DNA of 64,000 bases from Laccaria trichodermophora (Eukaryota; Basidiomycota; Agaricomycetes; Agaricales; Hydnangiaceae), in NCBI GenBank assembly GCA_018417955.1, contig JACTVC010000010.1, positions 880,763-944,762 on the forward strand, written 5' to 3'. Positions 41,209 to 53,154 of the stretch are shown piece by piece (the first letter of the stretch is position 1; each line of letters starts with the position of its first letter). A program made the translations under genes and the position numbers. The notes beneath the pieces were generated by a model. That model ran no database searches, had not been told where the DNA came from, and worked only from the letters and a program-made list of their open reading frames with translations.

Positions 41209-43638
41209 TTGCTGTCTTCTCTTCCTACTCCATTCACAATGAACCTATATCGATGGACTTTCTTGCTACTTACCATCATTCCTCTGCCTTACACAACCTA
41301 TCACACTGATACAAATATAGAATCCAAAGCAATTTGCAGAGGATTGATAGCGGCTGAGAACAGCCTGAGCTTTCATGCATCCATAATAGAGATTGGAAAC
41401 AATCCGAGCCCGCAGGCACATGTTGACTATGTCAACGATGATTATATATGTCTGGCTGAGCAGACAGATTGGGAAATATATGTTCAGGCTAAGACGAGCA
41501 CCACCTATGCCAATGAGTTCCGAGAAGTGACCATGAAATTAACTTGTGTAATCCATTTGCTGTTTGAGTTTGCCTTGGAATACCTGTACAGTCAAATACC
41601 GTCCTTGGTATACTATAGTGCAATTGTATATTCCTTATCAGTAAATTACGCTATTGATCTCTGCATTTTGCTTGCACTTCGATTCTCAAGACATTGTAGT
41701 TTCCGTCATTTGTATGCAAACAAACTTCGCTTGTTTCGAGAGCACCTCTCTTTATCGCTACCTGCATTATTTGTTCGTCGTCAGTTTGTTGTGCATTTTT
41801 TCTCCTTGCTTCTGGTTTCACAAACAATTCAATATATATCTGCCCATACGTATACCTCAGTTTCGTCCATCTCTGACTGGTATAGCTATGAACCGTTATT
41901 GTCAAATAGAGTTTCCTTTAACCATGCATCAACCATAGATAAACCTTATCTTCATTCTATTAGACATTGGTATGGGTATGGATGCACTTGTCAAGCAATG
42001 CCAATGGTTGTGCCTTCCATTCAATATGGTGGTGGAAAATTCAATGCAAACATAAGCAAGATCAAAAGCTATATAACTCCATGCAGTCTAGAACCACAGA
42101 ATGCAACCTCCATCAATTATAAATATGTTGGCCAGGTTGTGCTTCAAGCAGCTCAGGCTGAGTTATGTAAAAACCCTGAACTTCTTATATGTTATATGCC
42201 ATTGGAATTATTAAAGGGGAAATTATCATTAGTTCAAGCAAAATCTATTGCAAAGATGCACAATGTTACAATACCAAGCAAATCTCTGGTTGCAGACGTG
42301 CTGGAGGTTTTATCCACACATATGTGTTCATCAAGATGTTCTCAATTTTATACATTGTTTGCTCCAGTGAAGCCAGCTTTGACATCTTCTGAACGTCAAG
42401 CTAAATGGTACAAGGGCCTAAGTAAAGCGGACAAGAAAAAAATCATTAAAAAAAAGTACATTAAATTTTTAAAAGGTCCAACGTACAAAACTAAGAGAAG
42501 TAAAGAGAATAAGTCTACTTATCAGACATCAAAAATCACTAAATTCCCACCTAAACCACCCTCTAAGAAATTAATTCATAGAATAATTAGTGGATTCTGT
42601 GAAGACACACACCCTTCCAAACTTCTTGAATCTGGATGCGCAGTTTGTGGTCAGCTAACGAGATTATCGGACATGTTAAAACGATCTGATACCTCAAGTA
42701 ACTTGGAGCCATTGATTCGAGAAGGGGTTTCCCGAATAGAAAGAAAATCTGAACAAAATGAAATTCATGAAATCACAGGGCCTGTGATTGATGATGACTG
42801 TAAATATATATGCAAAACTTGCAATAAAAGTCTAGACAAAGGAAAAATACCCGCTAATGCACTTTGTAATGGTTTTTGGCTTGGTAAAATTCCTGATGAG
42901 CTTGCCTGCTTAACTTATGTTGAACAGCTTCTCATATCACGTGTTCGCCACAATCCCTGTATAATCAAAGTAGCCTCTGGACAGTACAAGATGCATGCAA
43001 ATGCAATAACTTTCCAAAATCCTGTTGCAAAGATTTATGACACTCTTCCTCCTCCTCTTGAGGAACTTGATGAAGTCTTGGCTGTTATGTTTACGGGACC
43101 TTGTCAACCTACAAAAAAAGACCTTCAACGTACACCATTGCTGTTCCGTCGAAAGCAGATTTCAAAAGCACTTGAGTGGTTAAAATTGAACCATTCTGAC
43201 TACTTTGACATTGGAATATCACAGGAGAATTTGAGCCAGTACCCTTTGAGTGATGCACCAGTTGTAATTGACTATCGTCAGTCAATAATAAATAGGGAGC
43301 GAGAGGCTACAAGTGTTCATGATAATGAAGAAGAGATAGGTACCGAAGAGGGTCCTTGTACTTTTGTAGTGCAAGGGCTGACTGGAGAAGAGTATTCTAC
43401 CATGTCTTTGGAGGCAATAAAGGCTCGAGCACTGAAGCATTTGACATCCAATAGAAAAATCATGTTTGCAGGCCATTCTCAACAACCCAACTCCATTTAT
43501 AACAACCCTCAACTATTTCCTGCTATGCTACCATGGCTATTTCCTTATGGCCTTGGAGGTATCGGAAATGATATGATACCCCATAACATATCTACAATGG
43601 CCCACAAGCGTTTACTGTTAATGTATCATGATAAGTGA
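41209..43638 (+). CDS. N-terminal part of Helitron transposase with membrane-like extension (element B)
   Basis: Same 809-codon frame as 8876-11305, still open. Differences from A include 'DDYICLAE' for DDYIRLAE and 'VVPSIQYGGGKFNANISKIK' for ISEIK, mostly explained by CG to TG/CA. It carries the hydrophobic N-terminus, a SAP-like region, the Cys-rich DUF6570-like part and 'FPYGLGGIGND'. It ends at the same TGA as A, and the HUH frame follows six bases later. Confidence 0.75.
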   Translation: MLSSLPTPFTMNLYRWTFLLLTIIPLPYTTYHTDTNIESKAICRGLIAAENSLSFHASIIEIGNNPSPQAHVDYVNDDYICLAEQTDWEIYVQAKTSTTYANEFREVTMKLTCVIHLLFEFALEYLYSQIPSLVYYSAIVYSLSVNYAIDLCILLALRFSRHCSFRHLYANKLRLFREHLSLSLPALFVRRQFVVHFFSLLLVSQTIQYISAHTYTSVSSISDWYSYEPLLSNRVSFNHASTIDKPYLHSIRHWYGYGCTCQAMPMVVPSIQYGGGKFNANISKIKSYITPCSLEPQNATSINYKYVGQVVLQAAQAELCKNPELLICYMPLELLKGKLSLVQAKSIAKMHNVTIPSKSLVADVLEVLSTHMCSSRCSQFYTLFAPVKPALTSSERQAKWYKGLSKADKKKIIKKKYIKFLKGPTYKTKRSKENKSTYQTSKITKFPPKPPSKKLIHRIISGFCEDTHPSKLLESGCAVCGQLTRLSDMLKRSDTSSNLEPLIREGVSRIERKSEQNEIHEITGPVIDDDCKYICKTCNKSLDKGKIPANALCNGFWLGKIPDELACLTYVEQLLISRVRHNPCIIKVASGQYKMHANAITFQNPVAKIYDTLPPPLEELDEVLAVMFTGPCQPTKKDLQRTPLLFRRKQISKALEWLKLNHSDYFDIGISQENLSQYPLSDAPVVIDYRQSIINREREATSVHDNEEEIGTEEGPCTFVVQGLTGEEYSTMSLEAIKARALKHLTSNRKIMFAGHSQQPNSIYNNPQLFPAMLPWLFPYGLGGIGNDMIPHNISTMAHKRLLLMYHDK

Positions 43639-43644
43639 TTCCAA

Positions 43645-44508
43645 ATGGATCCACATTTTCCACTTATTGCATTCAATCATGAACAAATACAACAAAGTAC
43701 AACAGGAGGTTATCTTACAACCAAAAAATCCTCATTTAATTCAGTAACTGAACGCTTGCTTAACCTTGACATGCAAGTGATATCTAGCATAAATAAAAGA
43801 CTTGCTTCAGGTGAACGAGTAAAACCAGAAACTGAGCAAGAAAAAGAATGCTTTCAATTGTTGAAGGATCTGGATTCAGTTGGAGGTCACGTGCAAGGTT
43901 CAACAACATCTAAAAAATACATGCGAAATGAAGTTTGGTCACTTATATCTTATATTGGTGCTCCCTCCTGGTTTATTACGCTTTCTCCAGCAGATGGCAA
44001 GCATCCTATTTGTCTTTATTTTGCTGATACCAACACAGAATTCAGACCTGAATTAACCTTTTCACCAGAATGCTCTACATTAATTGCGAAGAATCCTGTA
44101 GCTGCAGCACGCTTTTTTCATTTTATCTGTGAGAACTTTATTAAACATGTACTAGGTGTTGGAAGTAATCATCCTGGGTTATATGGTGAAACAGATGCAT
44201 ACTATGGAACAGTTGAACAACAAGGGAGGTTAACACTGCACCTTCACCTGCTTTTGTGGATAAAAGGTGCCTTATCTCCTCAAGACATACAAGATCGAAT
44301 TATGGATCCTTCATCTGACTTTCAAAAATGTATTGTTGAATATCTTGAATCAGTACATAAAGGAGAACTTCATGGAGGATCCTCTGAAGATATTCGAGCT
44401 CAATGTCAAGATGCTCAGAAAAACAACCCTGAATACAAAAATCCAACCCATACTATGCCTATACCTCCACCTCCTCTCTGTAAGAATAGAGGTGCAACAA
44501 ATGTTTAA
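43645..44508 (+). CDS. Helitron Rep, HUH-motif part (element B)
   Basis: Its 287 codons are essentially identical to 8006-8869, with 'HLHLLLW' present. It is flanked by the same in-frame TGA upstream and the same frameshift downstream as in element A, so these lesions predate the copying or are bypassed in expression. Confidence 0.85.
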   Translation: MDPHFPLIAFNHEQIQQSTTGGYLTTKKSSFNSVTERLLNLDMQVISSINKRLASGERVKPETEQEKECFQLLKDLDSVGGHVQGSTTSKKYMRNEVWSLISYIGAPSWFITLSPADGKHPICLYFADTNTEFRPELTFSPECSTLIAKNPVAAARFFHFICENFIKHVLGVGSNHPGLYGETDAYYGTVEQQGRLTLHLHLLLWIKGALSPQDIQDRIMDPSSDFQKCIVEYLESVHKGELHGGSSEDIRAQCQDAQKNNPEYKNPTHTMPIPPPPLCKNRGATNV

Positions 44509-44564
44509 GATGCACTAATCTTAAAGTATGGTGGGGTAAATTTCATGCAACAACAGATGATCTT

Positions 44565-46424
44565 TTGTCTAGATCAAATCATCATGGGTGCCGCAGACCT
44601 GAAATAGATGGGGAAGACCCTACAAAAGTGAAGCGGAAAGGTTGTCTAAATGCACAAGGCCAATGTAAGGCACGCTTTCCACATGAGATTGTAGAGGAGA
44701 CAATGGTTGATCCACTGAGCGGTGCATTGAAAATAAAGAAAGGTGAAATGTGGCTCAATACATTCACACCTGAGCTAACATATCTTCTTCGCTGCAACAC
44801 AGATACTACTAGCTTGATGTCAGGTACAGCAATAAAGGCAGCTGTTGGATATATCACCGAATATGTAACAAAAACTGGCTTAAATTCATATACAGCTTTT
44901 GATGCTGTTCATCAAGTGTTTAACAGAAACTCTGAAATGATTGGAGGTAATGATGACAGGCAAAATACTGCTTGTCGATTGATGACAAAAATGGTGAATG
45001 CATTAACTGCTAGGATGGAAATAGGAAGTCCCATGGCTTCTCTCTATCTGCTTGGAAACCCTGACCATTATACAAGTCACAAGTTCACTCTTTTCTATTG
45101 GAAAAATTTTGTAAGAGAGGCTAGAAATCCCTGGATGATTACAACAGAAAGTGACACATCAAATTCATCTGTTTCTGAGGAGAAAGAAATGCCAGAGAAG
45201 GTAGTACTGCAAAAATATGAGGGAATGTACATTGGATTGTCAAATGTTTATGATTATATTTACCATCCTATTGTTTATGAGAAGATGTCTTTATATGACT
45301 GGATAAGAAAAGCGAAAAAAGAGAAACGCTCGAAAGAGGAGCAGCAGGAATTTGATGCTCACTATGACAAAAATGAAAATGAAGTAGAATCTGATGCTCA
45401 CTATGACAAAAATGAAAATGAAGTAGAATCTGATGATGAATCAGTTACTGAAGGAGAAGATGAACTCAATTTTCTGGGCGGTGGAGCAACTGCATGTGAT
45501 ATAGAAGATGAATCAACAGATGAATTGCTTGGTGAATTGGATTCTGATGATGAACTTAACAACTATGAAAATTTTTATGATGATGAACCAGATAGTCAAG
45601 AGTTTCTACCTGACCACCCTCAACATTGTACACACAAGGTAGTTGTTGTTGATGAGGAGAATGCTCTTATACCAAATTTTGTTGGTGGAGGCTTACCTCG
45701 CCGTGATCAAGGTGACAGAGAATATTACTGTTCTACTATGCTTTCTTTGTTCAAACCTTGGCGAAATGGCAAAGATTTGAAACTAGAAGATGAATCTTGG
45801 GATGAAGCTTTTTGTGGCTATGCATTTTCAGCAAGACAACTTGAGCTTATGAATAATTTCAATATCAAGTATGAATGTAATGATGCAAGAGATGACTACT
45901 CTGCACAAATGAAAAAGAAAGGTGAAAGAGAAGGAATATTAGGCTCATGGGATGACAGTGGTGGTGAACTTGATACTAACTTTCCTGACATTGGTGAAGA
46001 TGGTCTATTGGATATTGATGAATCACTGTATATGTTGGGAGACCCCAATAGTATCAATAATCAGAAGCTTCATGAAATGAACAGAATTGAGAATGTCGTT
46101 CAAAATGCAGGATGGCTTGATCCATGCATTGGCAATATTGATCCAGTGGATGTAAACTTTAAGCCAGAAGAAGAACGAACTGGATCTCAGTGGAATGTTC
46201 TTGTACAGTCGCTAAAGAAACTCTTCCTTGAAACACGTTCAAAGAACCTTCCAGCAGCTAAAGCAGATAAAGAAAGAAATGGGACATCACAAAATGAAGT
46301 GGTTGTGGATGATATCAGCTACTTGGACAAAAAATTCAAAGCAAAGAAAGAAGAAGAACAGAAAATGATAGATGACATTGCCCAAACATTCAGTTTGAAT
46401 GAAGAGCAGGAAAGAGCATTCTGA
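44565..46424 (+). CDS. Helitron Rep, tyrosine-motif part (element B)
   Basis: At 619 codons it is 13 longer than in A, because a 39-base acidic segment ('DAHYDKNENEVES') is duplicated in tandem at about 45355-45433. The 'YITEYVTKTGL' motif is intact. Changes from A include 'VHQVF' for VRQVF and 'ACRLM' for ARRLM. It ends with the shared TGA just before the helicase. Confidence 0.8.
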   Translation: MSRSNHHGCRRPEIDGEDPTKVKRKGCLNAQGQCKARFPHEIVEETMVDPLSGALKIKKGEMWLNTFTPELTYLLRCNTDTTSLMSGTAIKAAVGYITEYVTKTGLNSYTAFDAVHQVFNRNSEMIGGNDDRQNTACRLMTKMVNALTARMEIGSPMASLYLLGNPDHYTSHKFTLFYWKNFVREARNPWMITTESDTSNSSVSEEKEMPEKVVLQKYEGMYIGLSNVYDYIYHPIVYEKMSLYDWIRKAKKEKRSKEEQQEFDAHYDKNENEVESDAHYDKNENEVESDDESVTEGEDELNFLGGGATACDIEDESTDELLGELDSDDELNNYENFYDDEPDSQEFLPDHPQHCTHKVVVVDEENALIPNFVGGGLPRRDQGDREYYCSTMLSLFKPWRNGKDLKLEDESWDEAFCGYAFSARQLELMNNFNIKYECNDARDDYSAQMKKKGEREGILGSWDDSGGELDTNFPDIGEDGLLDIDESLYMLGDPNSINNQKLHEMNRIENVVQNAGWLDPCIGNIDPVDVNFKPEEERTGSQWNVLVQSLKKLFLETRSKNLPAAKADKERNGTSQNEVVVDDISYLDKKFKAKKEEEQKMIDDIAQTFSLNEEQERAF

Positions 46425-46427
46425 ATT

Positions 46428-49147
46428 GTGGCCAACCATGCAACTATGAAAGAAAGTGAGCAACTTAAAATGTATCTGGGAGGTATGGGTGGAACAGGAA
46501 AATCTCAGGTTATAAAAGCATTAATAGCTCTCTTTGATAAACGTAATGAAGCACATAGAATTATGATATTGGCACCAACTGGATCTGCTGCCGCTCTATT
46601 GAATGGCTCAACATATCATTCAGCTTTAGGTGTAAAAAGTGATTCCCGAAGAAGTCATAATGAACAGTCAAATATGGCACAAGTTAGATCTTGTTTGGAT
46701 GGTGTAGACTATTTATTTATAGATGAAGTGTCCATGATCTCATGTTATGAGCTATATAAAATAAGTGCACAACTGGCAAAAGGAAGAAACAATATGGATG
46801 TACCCTTTGGTGGAATCAATATGATTTTTGCAGGAGACTTTGCACAACTTATGCCAGTACTAGGCCAGGCCCTTTATAATGGGAATGTTGGCACATCGGT
46901 GGATGCCTCCATGTCAGAATGTGGGCAGCAATCTGCTATAGGGAAAGCACTTTGCACCAAGTTACTACAGTTGTAATTCTATGAAAAAATATGAGACAAA
47001 ATACACAATCAGTGGAAGATGCCAAGCTAAGGACAGCTCTAGAAAATATGAGATATGCAGCATGTACTGCTGATGACATTAAATTTTTAAGAAGCTGTAT
47101 TGCAGGAAGGCGGCCTGATCAGCTGAAGTTGGCTGACAAACGTTTCAGAAATGTCTCTATCATTACTGCTTTGAACTCCCAGAAAGATCGAATCAATGAA
47201 TTGGGTTCTGCACGTTTTGCAGCAGATACTGGCCAAACCCTCACTGACTTTTACTCTGTGGATACGCTGGGGGTTGAGTGTGATCCAGTCACTGGTAAAA
47301 AGCCTCATGGAAGACCTAAGAAAACTGCTATATACAAAACTATCAGTCCAAAGCTTCAAAATTTACTTTGGAACTTGCACCATTCGGCCTCTGACCATGT
47401 TCCTGGAAAACTTTCACTGTGTATTGGTATGCCAGTTATAATATGAAATAATGATGCAACAGAATTATGTATAACAAAAGGTCAAGAAGGTCATGTCGTT
47501 GGATGGGATGCAAAGTTGGGCCCAAGTGGACAACGAATCCTTGAAACTTTGTTTGTAAAGCTTGATCGTCCTGCCAAGACAATCAAGATTGAGGGATTGC
47601 CTGAAAATGTAGTTCCACTAGTAAAGAACAGCATGTCTATTGAATGTATCTGTCCAAGTGATGTTACTCTTGCTATATCCCGTTCTCAGGTGTCTGTGCT
47701 ACCTAACTTTGCAATGACAGACTATCCATCACAAGGAAAGACTCATCCATTCAATGTGGTGGATTTAAATAGCTGTTGTAACCACCTATCTTACTATACT
47801 GCTCTTTCTAGAAGTGCAACATGTGAAGGAACTGTAATTGTACAAGGATTTGATCCATCAAAGATTACCTGTGGTGCATCTGGTTATCTTTGACAAGAGT
47901 TTAGAGAACTTGAGCTTCTTGATGACATTACCAACCTTAAATACAATGGCCAATTACCTCCATCAATCAATGGCCAACTGCGTAATGCTCTCTTACGTCA
48001 GTATCAACAGCTCAAAGGGAAGGGGTATTGTCCACAAAATGTGATGGGGCCAATTAGATGGAGTGAAATGTATCCAATGCAAACTTTTCAGGTGATCACT
48101 GATAGTTCATGGACACTCACCACAAAATCAACCACTAATGCAACTGAAGAGGTTGACATCCAATCACAAAAGAAAAGTAAAAACGTCTCAGGTTATTTTG
48201 TTCCTGCACAGGGATCAAAGGCAATTGCATCTACACTCAAAAGAAAGGCAGAAGAGGATCTAAATACTGATGGACCAAAGTCAAAGAAAATTAGAGCCAG
48301 CTTTGGACCTACACCTGACATTCCAGTTGGGATTCTTTGGGATTCGGTAAATTACAGCTGCTCATATGATTCTCTATTTACAATTTTGTGTGAGATTTGG
48401 ATTTACAATCCAAAAAGCTGGACAAAAACATTTTTTTCATTTGGGAATCAAGGAAAAATATTATCAGAAGGATACAAAAAAGTTATCAGAGGTCTGGAGA
48501 CTTTGGAAAATGTTCGAAATGATGTGCGTTCATCACTCAAACAAGAAAATTCAGATTTATTTCCAAGTGGACAAATGGGGACTGATATCCATGATTTAAT
48601 CTCATATATTTTTACTTCACATCACAATATTAGCTTGGGCTACTGTAGAATATCATGTGATACATGTGGTTTTTTTCAAGACTTGGATAATCCACCTGAA
48701 AGAGTGATGTCAATACTTGATGGAACTTACAAGTCAATCAATGAATGGTTGCAACAATGGCTGAGGGAACCAAGCATATGTGATTGTGGTGCACCGATGG
48801 CAACTTCCCGAATGTATGACCAACCCCCTTCACTTCTTGTATTCAGTTTGAATACAAGTAGTGTCTCAATTAGCAAAACTATTTGTATTAAAGGCTCCAA
48901 TGGTAAATTCACAGTCCTCCCACTGAGGGGCATAATTTATTCTGGTGGATTTCACTTCACATCTCGTATAATTAGCCCTGGAAAGGAAGTGTGGTATCAT
49001 GATGGTATGGTGACTAAGAGAAATTGTATAAAGAAAGGGCATCTAACTGATTTTACTGAAGACTCTTTGAAGATCTGTAGAGAGAAAAACTCTTCTGGTG
49101 AGTTGGTTGAGCGCCAAGCAGTTGTAGCAATTTACTCTAAAAAGTGA
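46428..49147 (+). pseudogene. Helitron helicase and peptidase-like region of element B, broken
   Basis: Counterpart of 3405-6125. A missing G near 46953 shifts the frame (stop at 46976). CGA codons of element A have become TGA at about 46982, 47444 and 47891. Open pieces are 46428-46976, 46991-47446, 47516-47893 and 48041-49147. Walker A is still present, as are the Cys and His boxes of the C-terminal peptidase-like part. No active helicase can be made from this copy. Confidence 0.85.
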
Positions 49148-50502
49148 ACCATATTTAAATGTGTTTATTTGGTTTGTTGGAGCATTTTAGTAGCATATAG
49201 TAGTGTCGTCTACACTGGAGCAAATTGGGCCATAGAAAGGTCCTAAGCACAAGGTAGCATAAAGGCAAAGATGTCAAAATAAAAACATACAACTTCATTG
49301 CTGAATTTGTACTCAGTTTGTTGGAGTATTTCCATGCCATGTAGTAGTAGTATTCAAACGAGTATACACCCTTCTGAGCATCAGCAATTTTGTATTTATG
49401 ATTACAATTACATACATATATAGTGGAAAAGTTGTATTCAAAACTACTTTTTCACTTGTTGTTGGGTTTGATCAATCAATGGGGGTGGAAAGTCTTCTGT
49501 TAGTATTGTTAGTATATGTATAGTAATTGCAGAGTAGTAGCAATATACCTTGGAAGGGTCCAACATCAGCTGAACTATCTATTTCAATGAAAAATGAATA
49601 TAAAATAATAAAATAAATAAAATATAAAAAAACTTACTAAATGACAAGCTTACAGCTCGATATTCACTGGGGCCAGCTTCACCATTTTTGTTACTTTCTC
49701 CATGGGTAGGTGGAGAAGGGGTAGGTGGAGAAGTACCTCCATGCAGGTGCAAGCCCTTGAAATTAGTTTGAACTGCTTTATCAATCATCAGCAACAGCAA
49801 AACCAAAAACAGTTGTATCACATAGATTGTTGAGCCATGGTGACTTGATGTACAAATATTTGGTTTAGAAAATATTGTTGCAAGTGGCCAGGTAATAGCT
49901 GAAGACCAAAGTGAGACACTGTTATGTTGAACAGAGACTACAATACTAACCTGAAGTCTGAATATTGGGGACTTCATTGAGTACAGCTGGGCTACTTATA
50001 TAGGTTGGAAACAACAAGGGGCAAAGAACAACAAGAAGACAATAAGAACAATAAGAACAATGGGAACAATAGGAACAGTAAGAACAAACAATAAGAACAA
50101 TAGGAACAATAAGAACAATAAGGACAATAAGAACAATAAGAACAATAGGAACAATAAGAACAATAGGAACAGTAAGAACAATAGGAACAATAGGAACAAT
50201 AAGAACAGTGAGAACAGTGAGAACAGTGAGAACAATAAGAACAATAGGAAGAATAGAAACAATAAGAACAATAGAAAAGATAGGGGTAGGATGATGACAA
50301 TAAGAACAATAAAGACAATAACGATGTTGGAATAATGGAATCAGGTGACAGGAACAGAATCAATTCTAATAAATATAATTGGATGGCTAGAGTAAAGAAT
50401 ATTGGTAATTAAAATTCTTTTCTAAAATTGTTCTTTATATATCCTGTTGCAAAAAAAAAGAGGACTCGTACCTGCCGTGCTTGCAACGGCCTCTTACACA
50501 AG
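49148..50502. other. 3' region of element B
   Basis: Reverse complement of 2054-3404. It holds the doubtful small ORF (49579-49977, minus), the AACAATAAG-type microsatellite (50010-50340) and the terminal ATIR and hairpin (50450-50502). Nothing else is seen. Confidence 0.65.
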
Positions 50503-53018
50503 TCCTATGCTCAACACTAATGGCCTTTCAATTGATCACTGTTACTATACCCTGATTGATCATTCGCAAGGGTGCTTGCAGTCTGTCAATGGTATAATGT
50601 TCTATTCACCAAACTGTTCAGATACTGTTAGCGCTCCACATCCCAGTCCTGATTGCGAGTTGAACAGCCTCGTCATCGATTACCACAACAATCTGTCCTC
50701 CTTGGTCAATGATCCTCAGTGGTGGACAGCAAATTTTGGTTGGCTGTCCTTTACACCTAAAAGGCCTTTCTTTGGTGGTGGTCTACTGGGGCGACTGGCA
50801 GACATACGTATTGAGGAAATCAAGGGAAAGTATTCAATGCCTGAAGACTTGATAAATAGCTGGACAAAGCTTGAATACATAATTCGCAGTGTCATCGTGA
50901 TATTGGGGGCTGTGTACGAAATACCTTCTATCGGTCCTGCCTATCCTGCAGCCAGAGGATATCAGAGGCAACATGCTTCTCGATCAGTAGCACATCGGGA
51001 AGCCCAAGCTTCTTGTGATATATTTGTGCTGTGGATTGGCCTATTATCGTTCTTAATAGCAGGAGCAGGTAGCTTATCGCAAAAGGGCCATGAATGGTCT
51101 TTTCTTCTTGAGAATCATTTGCAATTCCATCCTGCTATTGCTGATTTAATTCGGGAATCTGACCTTGGCACGCTCTCACACGAAGTTCAGCGCATTGGAG
51201 CATTTATCTATCTTACAAAAGATGACATTGAAAAGACTCACCAACCTTCTGTTCACTGGCTAATCACTCGCAACATTCTGATCTGGTATCAATGGGATGT
51301 GGACGAAATAGAGTGGGCAAAGCATGACCCAATATTTGCTCAATTTGGTCCCCTGCAAAGTGGTGGAATACCAGAGTCATCTGCAAATCCTCTCGGCTCT
51401 CCGGCAACAACCACAGTCAAAACAATCACTTGGAGAGAATTCTTTGAAAGACGTGAGGAAAATCGTCCCAGTCTTTTAAGTCTGGAGACAGCATTGGAGC
51501 ATGAAAGATGCTTGAATCGAGAACGAAATCCACCCATAAAATCTGCAAAGGTTTTTGTATGGGACTGTGACCCTGAACTCCCTGGTCGAGAAGAAGTCCT
51601 TGCTAGTGAACATATCAAGACTTTGGAGGAATATGGCCCTGAACAGAAATGATATGATTCCTACTGGAATGAATGGGATTGTTGTTTTGAATTTGGAAGG
51701 TTCCGTACTCCATCTCCAGATGAAATGGAAGATGAGCACATGGATATGGCCCCCTCTGCAGATCAACAAGCTTCTGAATATGATATTAATTTCATCCCTT
51801 GTGAACAACGATGCCCAACCCCTCTACCTGATGATCTGTATGAGCAAACAGATGTACCCCCAGATATCTTTCAAGATGGCCCCCAGTCAACAATCGCTGG
51901 CTTAATTTCAGAAGTACAGGAGATCTTGACCCTTCACTATGGCATGGTTCTGCCAGATCTTAACCAAGCCAATCATAAGAAGGTTTCAGACAAAGAGAAG
52001 AAATTCTGGCTGCGGTGGATTGGAGTTTGTGAAGAGAAAAAGCTTGAATCTGTTGTTTCTCATTTCTGGCCAACTGCATGGGGCCGTTTTTTTGTTGAAT
52101 TTACACATCAAATTCTCGAAGGGCAGCAAATCATCTCCGATCTTGAACTTCCAAAATCTTCTTCTTTTCGTGAACACCTTGATTCTATTGCCTTGTACAG
52201 AAATTCTGATGCCAATGTACCGGCTAAATGGCTCTACATATTTTTATCCAATAAAGTCACAGTTCGCTGGAGGCTAGCTGTAACAACAGCCTCTGATGCA
52301 TTGCTGGTTTGCCGTCTTGATGCTCAATTTCTGGATGTAGATATTGCATGTTTCTTGGCATTACGTGGGATTCCATTCTGCACTTTGCTGACTGAGCTGC
52401 TTATGCCGCACTCAATATCGTACCCCGATGTTGAGTTATTTCTTCCACAGCGTCCTGCCAGATACCGCTTTACCAAATTGGATTATGAGGCATATCTGCA
52501 ATGTCAATCATGAATTCTTCGACGTCCCCACGTATGGGCAGCTATCCTTTGTGGTGGTTTTTTGTGGCGATTGACAATTGGAAGCATGAGCATAGATGAG
52601 TTGTTGGAAGGACCTGTTGGAGGAGGAAGCCTTCTTGTTGTCGACAATAGGAAAGGATATCCGCTGCTTCTTGATGATAAGCTGACTCATAATGAAATGG
52701 ACTGGATCTGTGGAATGTATGTGTGCTCAACAGGTATGTTTCTTATTAGAAACTCTTCACTTTCTGAATATTCTGTGAAATCAAGGAGTTGCCAAAGTAT
52801 ATTCCAACAAATCATGGTGGCCACCTTACAACATCTTTGACAACAACAATGCATGTGAAAGTTATGGTCACTGGAATGAGATGTTGGAATCAACATATGT
52901 TAAACACTTGCAAGATATTTGTTTGGGTGCAGCTCAACCTCTTACAGTATCAGATTGGAGGAATAAGCTCAAAGGACATAAGGAAACACAGGAACTCAAA
53001 TCTATGAGGGAACAGTGA
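50503..53018 (+). pseudogene. ORF1 of element C (divergent, partial)
   Basis: It starts inside the gene, after the insertion of element B: 'MFYSPNCSDTV', 'QWWTANFGWLSFTPKR', 'RGYQRQHASRSVAHREAQAS' and 'VFVWDCDPELPG' to a TGA at 51650. Then comes 'YWNEWDCCFEFG' to a TGA at 52511, where A has Arg in 'CRPRIRAAI'. It continues with 'CGGFLWRLTIGSMSIDELLE', and a last exon has 'SWWPPYNIFDNN' to a TGA at 53016. It is clearly related to ORF1 of A and B, with many conserved Trp and Arg/His positions. That shows ORF1 has been kept under selection in more than one lineage. Confidence 0.6.
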
Positions 53019-53154
53019 GCTATGGCCTTTTTTGATCATGCATAATAGTATACATGCAAGCGAAAATCAAAGAGAGTGAGAAGACATCTGAATTTGTGTA
53101 CATATAGGTCATGTGTTGTTATGAATATAAGCACTTGTTTGTCCAGTCATGTGA

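Larger units (their letters stand above)
35415..50502 (+). mobile_element. Element B (right part): Helentron copy lacking the cargo block
   Basis: This continues element B after the nested insertion. It holds the antisense gene G body (35415-36080), then at 36081 jumps straight into the 5' leader of the ORF1/Rep-helicase region that in A begins at 17370. About 15.9 kb present in A (17372-33308) is absent. Shared GT bases at the join suggest a microhomology deletion. The element ends at 50502 with the family hairpin and CACAAG before T. Compared with A, its genes show many CG-to-TG/CA changes, a 238-bp insertion (37819-38056), a 39-bp duplication and extra stops. Confidence 0.75.
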
